A stretch of DNA of 19,251 nt from Candidatus Parcubacteria bacterium (GCA_027424065.1 DAIBYH010000002.1:1-19251); one strand, 5' to 3'. Shown: positions 7,111 through 14,016, counted from the stretch's first letter. Numbers and translations: made by a program. The notes: generated by a model not told the origin, from the sequence alone.

Positions 7111-7139
7111 ATTATATACCTTTCCGGAGAAAGCAAAAA
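7111..7139 (-). promoter_or_regulatory. Promoter of the gap cluster
   Basis: Minus-strand TATAAT at 7116-7111 with TTTTTG at 7139-7134 in the -35 position, 17-base spacer. The -10 is perfect, the -35 poor. Position fits the chosen gap start and lies back-to-back with the tRNA-Gly promoter region. Confidence 0.55.
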
Positions 7140-7184
7140 CCTGCACCGCCTACGCGAGAACTTCCTTATTTAAAAAAATCACGC

Positions 7185-7190
7185 TAAACT
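7185..7190 (+). promoter_or_regulatory. Possible -10 box of tRNA-Gly
   Basis: TAAACT lies 12 bases before the tRNA; the base context CGCTAAACT resembles the TGCTAACAT of the promoter at 3486-3514. The -35 region (TTCCTT) is weak. Expected start is about 6 bases before the mature tRNA. Confidence 0.35.
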
Positions 7191-7202
7191 GTCTCCGTAT
7201 AT

Positions 7203-7276
7203 GCGGGTATGGTTCAGTGGCAGAATGCGACCTTCCCAAGGTTGAGACACGGGTCCGATTCCCGTTACCCGCTCCA
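7203..7276 (+). tRNA. tRNA-Gly (anticodon CCC), CCA encoded
   Basis: Acceptor GCGGGTA (7203-7209) pairs with TACCCGC (7266-7272), discriminator T, CCA encoded at 7274-7276. D stem GTTC/GAAT. Anticodon stem CGACC/GGTTG encloses TTCCCAA, giving anticodon CCC at 7235-7237. T stem ACGGG/CCCGT encloses TCCGATT. Position 55 is C instead of the near-universal T (TTC becomes TCC), which is unusual. An intrinsic terminator follows directly. Confidence 0.92.
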
Positions 7277-7283
7277 AAATGAA

Positions 7284-7317
7284 AAACGGACCGTCTCAAT
7301 GTGGTCTGTTTTTGTTT
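7284..7317 (+). terminator. Terminator of tRNA-Gly
   Basis: AAACGGACC (7284-7292), a 10-base loop, GGTCTGTTT (7303-7311) with one G-T pair, then a T-rich tail (TTTTTGTTTTG). It starts 8 bases after the encoded CCA. Confidence 0.75.
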
Positions 7318-7365
7318 TGTTTGTCATCCTCGCCCCGCATCGGTATGCGAGATAAACTCCGGCGA

Positions 7366-7520
7366 GGATCCGTGCTTCCTTTGTCATTCCGAGCGAAGCG
7401 AGGAATCCTCTCCGGAAGCACGGATGGTCCCGCTCCCGGGACCATGACGGAAGAAGAGAAAGAATTCCTCGCCGCGAGATCCGATCTCGGCGAAAGCAGA
7501 CAGCGAGATCTTCTCGCGAA
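7366..7520. repeat. Cluster of hairpin repeats between tRNA-Gly and the MFS gene
   Basis: ATCCGTGCTTCC (7368-7379) and its perfect inverse GGAAGCACGGAT (7414-7425) enclose a copy of the GTCATTCCGAGCGAAGCGAG repeat (7383-7402). That copy has its own ATTCC/GGAAT stem. Next come ATGGTCCCG/CGGGACCAT (7424-7444), CGAGAT/ATCTCG near 7475-7489 and GCGAGA/TCTCGC near 7503-7517. The region has no gene; open frames across it only translate the repeat. It may also serve as the 3' end of the minus-strand MFS operon. Confidence 0.65.
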
Positions 7521-7528
7521 GAAGTGTC

Positions 7529-8722
7529 CTACATCGCCGCTTCCAGGCGCCTCGCACTTGCAGCTAAAACAATGATCGCGACCGCGGCCGCGATGACACC
7601 GAAACAGAACGGCGCCTCGGGACCAACGTGGTCCCAAAGAAATCCGGCGAACGCGCTCGCAGCAAGCGTCGCGAGGCCGACCGCGGTTCCATAGATGCCG
7701 AACGCGCGGCCCCGATGGCCGGCGGGCACAAGGTCCGCAAGGAATGCCTTGATGACGCCCTGATTCGTTGCGTAATACACGCCATAGAGGCCGTAGAACA
7801 GCCAGATCAGGGCGGCGTGCGCCGAAAGCGCAAAACCGAGATAGACGAGCGCGTAGACGATCCATCCGATGATGATGGTCGGGATCCTGCCGATGCGGTC
7901 CGAGAGCGACCCGAACGGCACCGCGAAGGCGGCATAGACGAGATTGTAGAGCGCGACGACGAGCGGGATCTCAAGGAGTGTCACGCCGAGATTCTGAGCG
8001 CGGAGGATAAGGAACGCGTCCGATGAATTTCCAAGCGTGAAGAGCAGGACGATGCCGAGAAAGAAAAAGAACGCCCGAGGCAGCCGTTCCCGCGATGCGG
8101 CGCCGGATGGCGCGGCACCATTCCCATTGCTCGGAACTTCTCTGACCTTCAAGACAAGAATGAGCAGTGTCGCAACAAGAGGAATGGCCGACAAAAAGAG
8201 AATGTCGCGATACACCGAAACCCGCTCATGGAGAAGATAGAGTAACCCGAAAAGCGCGAGCGGACCGACGACGGAACCGAACGTATCCAGCATGCGGACG
8301 ATACCGAAGCTCCGACCGCGGCGACGCGCCTCCGATGACCCCGCCGTAAGGACATCCTTCGGAGGATCTTTGATGCCCTTCCCGACGCCATCCGCCGACC
8401 GGAGCGCGAGAACCGACGGCGCGGCCGGAAAGACCGCAAGGAGCGGCCGGCTGACCATGGACAGAAAATAGCCGATGAAGATGATCGGCTTCTGCCGCTT
8501 GAACCGGTCGGAAAAATATCCGGCGGCCACGTTCATGAGATAGCTCCCTGCCGTTACCAGGCCCTCAGCGATCCCAACGAAGGTTTTATCAAAGCCGAGG
8601 ACCGTCGTGTAGTAGATCGGCAGGATCGGTGAAAATGCCTCCTGGCTGATGCCGCCAAAGAAGCTCAGGAGGCCGACATAAAAGATGTTTTTGCGCGGCG
8701 CCGTATTCTCCGATGATGCCAT
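7529..8722 (-). CDS. Major facilitator superfamily transporter
   Basis: 397-residue inner-membrane secondary transporter with about 12 hydrophobic segments, six on each side of a central basic loop (SNGNGAAPSGAASRERLPRA region near residue 200). The first half has SDRFKRQKP at about 72-80, the MFS motif-A loop between helices 2 and 3, and DGVGKGIKDPPKDVL after helix 4. The second half repeats the loop as GSLSDRIGRIP. The substrate cannot be told from sequence; the GKG.KDPP motif recalls the Bcr/CmlA-like and sugar-phosphate-like MFS proteins of unknown substrate found in many bacteria. It is the last gene of the 11159-7529 run, 13 bases after the preceding stop. Confidence 0.88.
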   Translation of the reverse strand: MASSENTAPRKNIFYVGLLSFFGGISQEAFSPILPIYYTTVLGFDKTFVGIAEGLVTAGSYLMNVAAGYFSDRFKRQKPIIFIGYFLSMVSRPLLAVFPAAPSVLALRSADGVGKGIKDPPKDVLTAGSSEARRRGRSFGIVRMLDTFGSVVGPLALFGLLYLLHERVSVYRDILFLSAIPLVATLLILVLKVREVPSNGNGAAPSGAASRERLPRAFFFFLGIVLLFTLGNSSDAFLILRAQNLGVTLLEIPLVVALYNLVYAAFAVPFGSLSDRIGRIPTIIIGWIVYALVYLGFALSAHAALIWLFYGLYGVYYATNQGVIKAFLADLVPAGHRGRAFGIYGTAVGLATLAASAFAGFLWDHVGPEAPFCFGVIAAAVAIIVLAASARRLEAAM

Positions 8723-8735
8723 GGTCGAGAGCCTG

Positions 8736-9188
8736 TTAAGCCCGATGCACGCGATCGCCCTTGCGGACGCGCTTCGGAACTTTGATGCCGATCTGTTTTC
8801 CCTTCGGCGCGATCGAGATCGGCTTATGGTCGTACTGCATGGACTTTACGGGATGCTTGAAGTCCGTCGTTGCACCGCGGAAATAGAGCACCGTGCCAAG
8901 CGGCACGCGCTCCTTGAACCGGACGATGGCAACGCCGATCTCGTTATAAAAATGGGTGACAAGGCCGATCGGTTTTCGAACCTCAAGGAACGTTGCCCGT
9001 ACCGACGGCCTCTTTTTTGCGGTCTTCCGCACCGTCTTCTTCGCGGACTTTTTCACTGCCCTTTTCACGGCCTTCTTCCTTGCCGCCGGACGCTTTGCCG
9101 CCCGCCGCACGGAACTCCGCTTCGGCGCCTTCCGCACCACCGTCTTCTTCACCGCCTTTTTCTTCTTCGCCGCCGTTCTTTTTTTCAT
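8736..9188 (-). CDS. Lys-rich H1-like tail fused to an EF-Tu domain 2-like beta-barrel
   Basis: 150 residues in two parts. Residues 1-66 are almost only K, R, A, V, T, S and P (repeats such as KKTVRKTAKKR), like histone H1 C-tails, and should be disordered and bind nucleic acid. Residues 70-150 read as the small translation-factor barrel: KPIGLVTHFYNEIGVAIVRF, then VPLGTVLYFRG, TTDFKHPVKSMQYDHKPI, and IGIKVPKRVRKGDRV. Stand-alone proteins of this type are known as translation elongation factor-like and as the C-terminal domain of U32 peptidases. No GTPase domain is present. I chose ATG 9188; a TTG at 9206 would overlap the upstream gene. No Shine-Dalgarno sequence. Role unknown; ribosome or RNA binding is inferred. 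Confidence 0.8.
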   Translation of the reverse strand: MKKRTAAKKKKAVKKTVVRKAPKRSSVRRAAKRPAARKKAVKRAVKKSAKKTVRKTAKKRPSVRATFLEVRKPIGLVTHFYNEIGVAIVRFKERVPLGTVLYFRGATTDFKHPVKSMQYDHKPISIAPKGKQIGIKVPKRVRKGDRVHRA

Positions 9189-9198
9189 GATAGAAATT

Positions 9199-9789
9199 TT
9201 ATTCAATACCCAGGGCCTTTTCTTCGTCGGCGATCATGACCTTCACCTTTTCAACGAGCGCCTTTGGATCGGTATCGAACACCACCTTGCCCATGCCGCG
9301 ATGCGCGCGGTCCAGAATATCCTTGATCAGCTCCGTCGTGCCGCCGGTGCCGAGGAGCACGCCCTGCGGTTTGCCGTCCTCGAACGCATCCGTGAACTCA
9401 TTCAGCGTACCGATCCTTCCGCAAACCGTGATCACGGCATCCGAAGATCGGGTAAGGAGCAGATTCCGGCCGGAATAGCCGAATCCCGTATAAATAATGA
9501 GGTCGTGGTGCTCGAGCGGAAGTTTATAGAGTTCGATGTGCTCGCGCTTCGTGGCGGCCGGTGAAATGCCGACGACGATGCCGCCCGCCTGCTTCGCACC
9601 CTTTGCCGCCCAGTATGGCGCACCGGTTGTCGCGCCGGTCACCGTGATCATGCCGTCCTGCGCGATGTACTTTCCGATCGCCTCAATCTTTTCCATGGCA
9701 TCGGGCGCCATGAAGTCCGTTTCGGCGGCTCCCGAAACGCAGACCTTGAATTTCAGATGGTAGTCAGGATTGATCTTCTTATTATCCAT
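9199..9789 (-). CDS. LOG/TIGR00725-like Rossmann-fold nucleotide-binding protein
   Basis: 196 residues of the SLOG/LOG group (the lysine-decarboxylase-like, cytokinin-activating and molybdenum-cofactor-carrier-like families). Visible: VCVSGAAETDF at 17-27, VTGATTGAPYWAAKGAKQAGG at about 50-70 (family GGG.G.M.a...GA...GG), VVGISPA at 72-78, SGRN at 106-109, and CGRIGTLNEF at 123-132 in the place of the PGGxGTxxE signature. The signature is degenerate (GG replaced by GR) while the GTxxE core is kept, so nucleotide binding is likely but phosphoribohydrolase activity is uncertain. It sits 23 bases after the beta-CASP gene and 10 bases before the Lys-rich-tail gene, in one operon. Confidence 0.75.
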   Translation of the reverse strand: MDNKKINPDYHLKFKVCVSGAAETDFMAPDAMEKIEAIGKYIAQDGMITVTGATTGAPYWAAKGAKQAGGIVVGISPAATKREHIELYKLPLEHHDLIIYTGFGYSGRNLLLTRSSDAVITVCGRIGTLNEFTDAFEDGKPQGVLLGTGGTTELIKDILDRAHRGMGKVVFDTDPKALVEKVKVMIADEEKALGIE

Positions 9790-9812
9790 GGATCGTTTTA
9801 TTTTTTTCTTTT

Positions 9813-11159
9813 TTACAGTTCCACGGTCTCGCCCGGCTTCGGCACTTCGGCGGCGATCGCAAGATCGTCACGGATCTTCGTTGCAAGCGTTTCGCTTGCG
9901 GCCTCTTCGCCGTGCACGACGAACGCTTTCTTAAGCGACTCCTGCGTCCGGCCGAGCCACGCAAGAAGATGCGGCTGGTCCGCATGCGCGGAATAGCCGC
10001 CGATCACCGATTTCCGGCAATGAACAGGGACTGTTTCACCGAAGATCACAACCTCCGGCGCGCCGTCCATGATCTTCTGTCCGAGCGAACCCTTGGCCTG
10101 GTATCCCACGAAGAGGATCGTGCTCTTTGGGTCGGGAAGATAGCGTACTTCGTGATGGAGGATGCGTCCGCCGTTCGACATGCCCGCACCCGCCATGATG
10201 ATCTTGGGCGGCGTGATGTTGTTGATATCCTTGGACTGTTCCGTCTTGAGCGTCAGTCGTAAACCCGGAAAATTCAGAATATCCTCGCCGCCACGCGTCT
10301 CCTTGAGAGCGTCCGCATTGAAATAATCATCGTACTTTTCATAGACCGCGCTCAGCTTAATGGCGAGCGGACTGTCCACGAAAACCGGCACGCGCGGCAC
10401 CCGGCCATTCTCAAAAAGCTGGTGGAGATGGTAGAGCAGGTCCTGCATGCGCTCCATCGCGAATGTCGGGATCATGAGCGTCCCGCCGGCATGGACCGTG
10501 TCCTCGATCACCCGCTCCAAAAGCACCTGCCGCTCCGCGACCTCTTCGTGCACGCGATCGCCGTAGGTGGATTCAATGACGCAGTAATCCGTTTCCGGTA
10601 TCTCTTCCGTCGGCTTGATGATCGGCGCGGGAGAGTTGCCCAGATCGCCGGAAAATACGATCGTCTTGCCTTCCGCCTGGATCTTCACGAACGCCGATCC
10701 CAGAATATGTCCGGCATCAAAGAATTCCACCGTAAAAGGACCCAGGGTCACCTTCTCGTGGTAGTTTACGGCACGCCACAGATGCATCACCTCTTTAATA
10801 TCATCGTCGCCGTAGAGCGGCGGCCTGTTTTCCCGTTCGGCCTCCGAAAAAAGAAGGTGTTCCGAGTCGTAGAGCATCAGTTCCGCAAAGTCGCGCGTCG
10901 GGGGCGTGCCATAGATAGGACCCGAAAAGCCGGCCTTGGTAAGGCTCGGCAAGCGCCCAATATGATCCAGGTGCGAATGCGTGATGAAAACTGCGGCGAT
11001 CTCTTTCGGATCATATGCAAACGGCTCGAAATTTTCCTTCTCGGCGTAATGGCCGCCCTGGTGTAATCCGCAATCCACCATGATCCGCGTTCCTCCGGAC
11101 TCAAGAACATAGTTCGATCCGGTCACTTCGCCGGATGCGCCGTAAAAAGTAAGTTTCAT
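9813..11159 (-). CDS. Beta-CASP metallo-beta-lactamase-fold RNA-processing hydrolase
   Basis: 448 residues resembling bacterial CPSF73/YSH1-type exonucleases with the RMMBL domain. Metal motifs: HSHLDHIG at 61-68, DAGHILGSA near 150, SGDLGN near 174, then ESTYGDR. The beta-CASP part carries IPTFAMERMQDLLY and DSPLA. The C-terminal part has AGAGMSNGGRILHHE, VGYQAKGSLG, GYSAHADQ and a final VVHGEE whose His completes the site. It probably cleaves or trims RNA in the cytoplasm; endo- versus exonuclease use is not decidable here. First gene of the 11159-7529 run. A TTGCCC/TAAAAT promoter ends 6 bases before ATG, so the mRNA should be leaderless. A second beta-CASP enzyme (RNase J) begins at 18229. 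Confidence 0.92.
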   Translation of the reverse strand: MKLTFYGASGEVTGSNYVLESGGTRIMVDCGLHQGGHYAEKENFEPFAYDPKEIAAVFITHSHLDHIGRLPSLTKAGFSGPIYGTPPTRDFAELMLYDSEHLLFSEAERENRPPLYGDDDIKEVMHLWRAVNYHEKVTLGPFTVEFFDAGHILGSAFVKIQAEGKTIVFSGDLGNSPAPIIKPTEEIPETDYCVIESTYGDRVHEEVAERQVLLERVIEDTVHAGGTLMIPTFAMERMQDLLYHLHQLFENGRVPRVPVFVDSPLAIKLSAVYEKYDDYFNADALKETRGGEDILNFPGLRLTLKTEQSKDINNITPPKIIMAGAGMSNGGRILHHEVRYLPDPKSTILFVGYQAKGSLGQKIMDGAPEVVIFGETVPVHCRKSVIGGYSAHADQPHLLAWLGRTQESLKKAFVVHGEEAASETLATKIRDDLAIAAEVPKPGETVEL

Positions 11160-11165
11160 TCCCTC

Positions 11166-11194
11166 ATTTTATCCCCAATTGATTTTGCGGGCAA
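11166..11194 (-). promoter_or_regulatory. Promoter of the beta-CASP operon, leaderless
   Basis: Minus strand TTGCCC (11194-11189), a 17-base spacer, TAAAAT (11171-11166), then only GAGGGA before ATG 11159. The predicted +1 falls on or next to the start codon. Confidence 0.65.
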
Positions 11195-11243
11195 CTTATG
11201 AGAACCTAAAGCTTGCAGTACATTCCACTCAAAAGGAAAGCAG

Positions 11244-11465
11244 ATGAATTCTTTAGAGAACCTTCCCACGACCCGGTGCCTTTCGGCACGGAAACGCCGG
11301 CATCTCACGACGCATGCGCCGCAGGCGCAGGCACTTGCCGCGCAGGCCGCGACAACCCCCGAACCGGATCCCCGGTCGCCGGCCTCTCATCCGAGAGGTA
11401 GCACTGAAAAAGGCAAGGTGGACCGCCGGCCCGCGAACGGAAACGCCGGATACCGCTTCTCCTGA
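11244..11465 (+). CDS. Possible small protein (73 aa), or part of a non-coding RNA
   Basis: The 325-base gap between the divergent beta-CASP promoter and the murE 3' end has this plus-strand ORF, MNSLENLPTTRC at the start and AGYRFS at the end, with AGGAAAGCAG before ATG, one of the few Shine-Dalgarno-like sites in the window. The first codons are AT-rich, as at real starts. The protein is basic, Pro/Ala/Arg-rich, with no recognisable domain, signal peptide or helix. The DNA also forms hairpins (GTGCC TTTC GGCAC near 11275-11288) and repeats the word CGGAAACGCCGG (about 11288 and 11438), so an RNA is equally possible. A strong terminator follows at 11487-11528. No clear promoter found. I do not recognise it. 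Confidence 0.35.
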   Translation: MNSLENLPTTRCLSARKRRHLTTHAPQAQALAAQAATTPEPDPRSPASHPRGSTEKGKVDRRPANGNAGYRFS

Positions 11466-11484
11466 AACGCTTTCCCTGACCCTC

Positions 11485-12828
11485 CTACGACCCATTCCCG
11501 CTGCTCCGGGATGGGTCGTTCTCTTTTTTCCTGCCCGCGAGAGCATCTTCGAATTCACGCCGCTCGTTCCAGGGAACTTTTTTCCCGCCCGCAATATGCA
11601 TCCAATCCTCGCTCCCTTTTCCCGTTCCGATCACCACGTCGCCATCCCTCATTTCCGCGACCGCCCGAAGGATCGCCTGGTGCCGATCAGACACCTTCAC
11701 GATCTCGGGGCGCGGATACGGAACGGATGACGCACCGGCCATGATCTCATCCAGGATCTTCTCCGGATCCTCTTCGTACGGATCTTCGTTCGCGAGAAAG
11801 ATCTTGTCGCAATAATGGGCAGCGATCTTCCCCATCTCGGGCCGCTTCCAGGTATCGCGGCTCGTCCGACGATCACCGGTTCCGCCGACAGATCCGAGAA
11901 TGCAGAGCAAGCGCGGATCGGGATAGTTCGGCGTCGGAGCCGGCTTCGCGGCGCGGTATGCGGCCTCGAGCGAATCGGGCGTATGGGCATAATCAATGAC
12001 AGCCGAAAGCTCTCCGGCGCGAACGAACTCCATCCGTCCCGGCACACCTGAAAAATGCGTGATCGCGTCCGCGATCGCGCGGCCGGGAATGCCGATCTCC
12101 CGCGCGATGGCCACCGCAAGAGCGACATTCGATTCATTGAAATCGCTCATCAGAAATTTCTGCGCCGATCCATCCTGGAACGACCGCATCGGATTGAGCT
12201 TCGGAAGGAATTGCTCCATCCAGGCATCGTTCCGCCCGTACGAAAGCGTCCGATCGCCCGGCAATGCATCCCGGAAGAACGGAAAAGAGCTATCCTCGCG
12301 ATTAAGGAACACCGTGCCGCCGCGCCGCTGCACGTATTTCAAAAAAGAAAGCTTCGCATTCCGATAGTTTTCAAAGGAACCGTGCGCTTCGATGTGCTCG
12401 GGTGAAAGGTTCGTGATGGCGCCGATGTTCCAGTTGATGAAACGGTGGCGATGAGCCGCAACACCCTGGGAGGTCGCTTCCACGATGGCATACGTGCATC
12501 CTTCCCGCACGGCGCGAGCGAGGAACTTTTGGATATAGCCGCGGCCCGGCATGGAATTTCCGATCGTATTTTTGCCGCTCTCTTCGGCGATCTTTGTCCG
12601 GTATGAACCGAGGAGCGCCGTCCGTTTGCCGGCCGTCTCCAGAATGGCATTCAAAAGTTCGATGGTCGTCGTTTTTCCTTTGGTGCCCGTAATGCCGATC
12701 ACAAAGATCTTTCCGCTCGGCGTCCGGTGCAGGAATGCGCCAAACCATGCCCAAAGGAAATGGTATGCCGAGAAAATACCCGGAACATCATGGAGCACCT
12801 GTGCCAGTTTTGACTCTTTCAGTTTCAT
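11485..12828 (-). CDS. murE: MurE-type Mur ligase (UDP-MurNAc-tripeptide synthetase family)
   Basis: Cytoplasmic ATP-dependent ligase adding the third amino acid to UDP-MurNAc-L-Ala-D-Glu in peptidoglycan synthesis. 447 residues, shorter than the usual ~490: the N-terminal UDP-binding domain is reduced to about 40 residues. Motifs: ITGTKGKTTT at 46-55, VEATSQG at 116-122, TNLSPEHIEAHG at 139-150, the Lys of NYRNAKLSF at 155-163 (carbamylated in the family), VIDYAHTPDSLE near 283, and EDPYEEDP where diaminopimelate enzymes carry DNPR, so the third residue may not be diaminopimelate. ATG overlaps the ruvA stop (ATGA), implying coupling. Its last codons overlap the plus-strand terminator. Family certain, exact substrate not. 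Confidence 0.85.
   Translation of the reverse strand: MKLKESKLAQVLHDVPGIFSAYHFLWAWFGAFLHRTPSGKIFVIGITGTKGKTTTIELLNAILETAGKRTALLGSYRTKIAEESGKNTIGNSMPGRGYIQKFLARAVREGCTYAIVEATSQGVAAHRHRFINWNIGAITNLSPEHIEAHGSFENYRNAKLSFLKYVQRRGGTVFLNREDSSFPFFRDALPGDRTLSYGRNDAWMEQFLPKLNPMRSFQDGSAQKFLMSDFNESNVALAVAIAREIGIPGRAIADAITHFSGVPGRMEFVRAGELSAVIDYAHTPDSLEAAYRAAKPAPTPNYPDPRLLCILGSVGGTGDRRTSRDTWKRPEMGKIAAHYCDKIFLANEDPYEEDPEKILDEIMAGASSVPYPRPEIVKVSDRHQAILRAVAEMRDGDVVIGTGKGSEDWMHIAGGKKVPWNERREFEDALAGRKKENDPSRSSGNGS
11487..11528 (+). terminator. Strong plus-strand terminator inside the murE 3' end
   Basis: ACGACCCATTCCCG (11487-11500), loop near CTGCTC, CGGGATGGGTCGT (11507-11519), one bulged T, then TCTCTTTTTT. 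On the minus strand no T run follows the hairpin, so it acts for plus-strand transcripts. Its bases encode the last residues of MurE (SRSSGNGS region). Confidence 0.8.
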
Positions 12829-13406
12829 GTTCGTCCTCCGAGGAGTCGGAGCGCCTCCTTAAGCCGTGCCTCGACGCCCGTAACGTCGCGCGGGATCCGT
12901 GCAAGCGCTTCGCGCGCCTCTTCGCGGCGATAGCCGAGATTCGAGAGCGCCTCCACGAGATCCGCATCCGTATCCATCTGGAGAACCACTTCCCCGGAAC
13001 GGACCGACGCGACTTTCCCGCGCAGCTCGACAATGATGCGCTCTGCGGTCTTTCTCCCGATACCCGAAGCCTTCGTCAGGAGATCAGGCCGGCCCTCATG
13101 GATCGCCGCAGCAAGCTCCTCGAGCGGCGCAACATCAATGATGGAAAGTCCCGACCTCGGGCCGACGCCCGACACGGAGATAAGGAGCTCGAAAAATGCG
13201 AGCTCGTCCCCGGTCGGAAAGCCGTAAAGTTCCATGGCGTCCTCCCGGACATGGAAATGCGTAAAGAGCCGGATCTCGCTGCCTGGAGACCCCGCCCGTC
13301 CGAGCGTGCGGCCGCTCACATAGACCTTGAGATCGATGCTGTCCGTTCCGACGACAAGGAAATTATCGCCCTGCGCAACCAGTTTTCCGCGAACTCCATG
13401 GATCAT
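12825..13406 (-). CDS. ruvA: RuvA, Holliday junction DNA-binding subunit
   Basis: Tetrameric junction-binding protein that loads RuvB. 193 residues. Domain I: N-terminal OB fold starting MIHGVRGKLVAQ, with FTHFHVREDAMELYGF at 48-63. Domain II: two helix-hairpin-helix motifs, VSGVGPRSGLSII at 78-90 and ASGIGRKTAERIIVELR at 113-129. Domain III: DLVEALSNLGYRREEAREAL at 149-168, the RuvB-contacting three-helix domain. I chose ATG 13406 because it gives the family N-terminus and lies 6 bases after a perfect TATAAT; the frame is open to 13625 but the extension crosses the promoter and the upstream terminator. Its stop overlaps the murE start. Confidence 0.95.
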   Translation of the reverse strand: MIHGVRGKLVAQGDNFLVVGTDSIDLKVYVSGRTLGRAGSPGSEIRLFTHFHVREDAMELYGFPTGDELAFFELLISVSGVGPRSGLSIIDVAPLEELAAAIHEGRPDLLTKASGIGRKTAERIIVELRGKVASVRSGEVVLQMDTDADLVEALSNLGYRREEAREALARIPRDVTGVEARLKEALRLLGGRT

Positions 13407-13412
13407 AAGAAC

Positions 13413-13418
13413 ATTATA
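13413..13418 (-). promoter_or_regulatory. -10 box of ruvA-murE, leaderless
   Basis: Minus-strand GGGTATAATG: TATAAT at 13418-13413, then GTTCTT, then ATG 13406. Transcription would begin at or beside the start codon. The -35 region (TTATGC) is weak. Confidence 0.65.
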
Positions 13419-13465
13419 CCCGGAAGCGGACGCGAGCATAAGTCGGCATGCGCGATCATGAAAGA

Positions 13466-13497
13466 CGGGCCCCGAAAGCAGAAGCTTTCGAGGCCCG
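13466..13497 (-). terminator. Terminator hairpin after the 13510-14016 gene
   Basis: CGGGCCCCGAAAGC, loop AGAA, GCTTTCGAGGCCCG: 14-bp stem with one mismatch. On the minus strand TCTTTC follows, a modest T tract. It separates the hypothetical gene from the ruvA promoter. Confidence 0.7.
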
Positions 13498-13509
13498 GTA
13501 AAACGGATC

Positions 13510-14016
13510 CTACTCATCGATGGCGACGCGGCACCGGCGATCAAAGCGAACCTTGAAGACCTGGCCCCAGCCGATATACCACCTCCCGCTGCGCTTATGG
13601 AAGTAAGGTGCATTCTCTTCGCCATCTTCTCCGATCACCACCAATCCCGCTGCATCGACCGAAATATCACCGAAGAAGGACAAAAGTACGGGGAATTTTT
13701 CCTGGTTCTCGAACAACCAGAACAATTGCTGGTATCCCAGTAATTTTCCCGACTCGGCAAAACCGAGCCGACGGCGGTATTCCGGACCGCCGATGACGGA
13801 CTCTCCGTTCCGAAGGACCGTGGCAAGACGGAACCGGACCGGCGCCACCGGGGAGACGTCGTAGCCGATGCCGTGGATCCAGGGCCACTTCCCCTGCAAT
13901 TCCGCAAGTGTCGGTCGTGGTTGTGCGGGAACCGATATGGAAAAATCCCAATCGGTCTTTGCGAGAAAACGGACCATAGGCGGCGTCCGCCAGAATAAAA
14001 GACTGCTCAGTGGCAT
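13510..14016 (-). CDS. Hypothetical soluble protein
   Basis: 168 residues, no function recognised. It has no signal peptide or membrane helix and is rich in aromatic residues: WPWIHGIGYDVSP at about 44-56, FRLATVLRNG at 62-71, LGYQQLFWLFENQEKFP at about 93-109, and RSGRWYIGWGQVFKVRF near the end. The style (YQQL.WL.ENQ..FP, a Gly-Arg-Trp segment) matches small uncharacterised CPR proteins I recall only loosely. It stands alone between two control regions: a long structured leader upstream (14017-14138) and a hairpin terminator downstream. Unlike its neighbours it has a strong Shine-Dalgarno sequence, AGGAGGGGAGA immediately before ATG, which supports the start and real translation. Confidence 0.7.
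   Translation of the reverse strand: MPLSSLLFWRTPPMVRFLAKTDWDFSISVPAQPRPTLAELQGKWPWIHGIGYDVSPVAPVRFRLATVLRNGESVIGGPEYRRRLGFAESGKLLGYQQLFWLFENQEKFPVLLSFFGDISVDAAGLVVIGEDGEENAPYFHKRSGRWYIGWGQVFKVRFDRRCRVAIDE

Noticed and set aside
7279..7575. 98-codon plus-strand ORF with FRAKRGIL
   Set aside because: It starts inside the tRNA terminator and translates the hairpin repeat; it also overlaps the MFS gene end.
10422..11066. 214-codon plus-strand frame opposite the beta-CASP gene
   Set aside because: Shadow frame; the opposite strand has all metal-binding motifs.
2368..13406. ruvA and ruvB separated by an insertion of foreign DNA
   Set aside because: All genes between are housekeeping with similar composition, and no transposase, integrase or flanking duplications are seen; separate locations are common in bacteria.
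12825..13625. Longer RuvA starting at 13625
   Set aside because: The 73 extra residues would be encoded by the ruvA promoter, a terminator hairpin and the 3' end of the neighbouring gene, and do not belong to the RuvA family.
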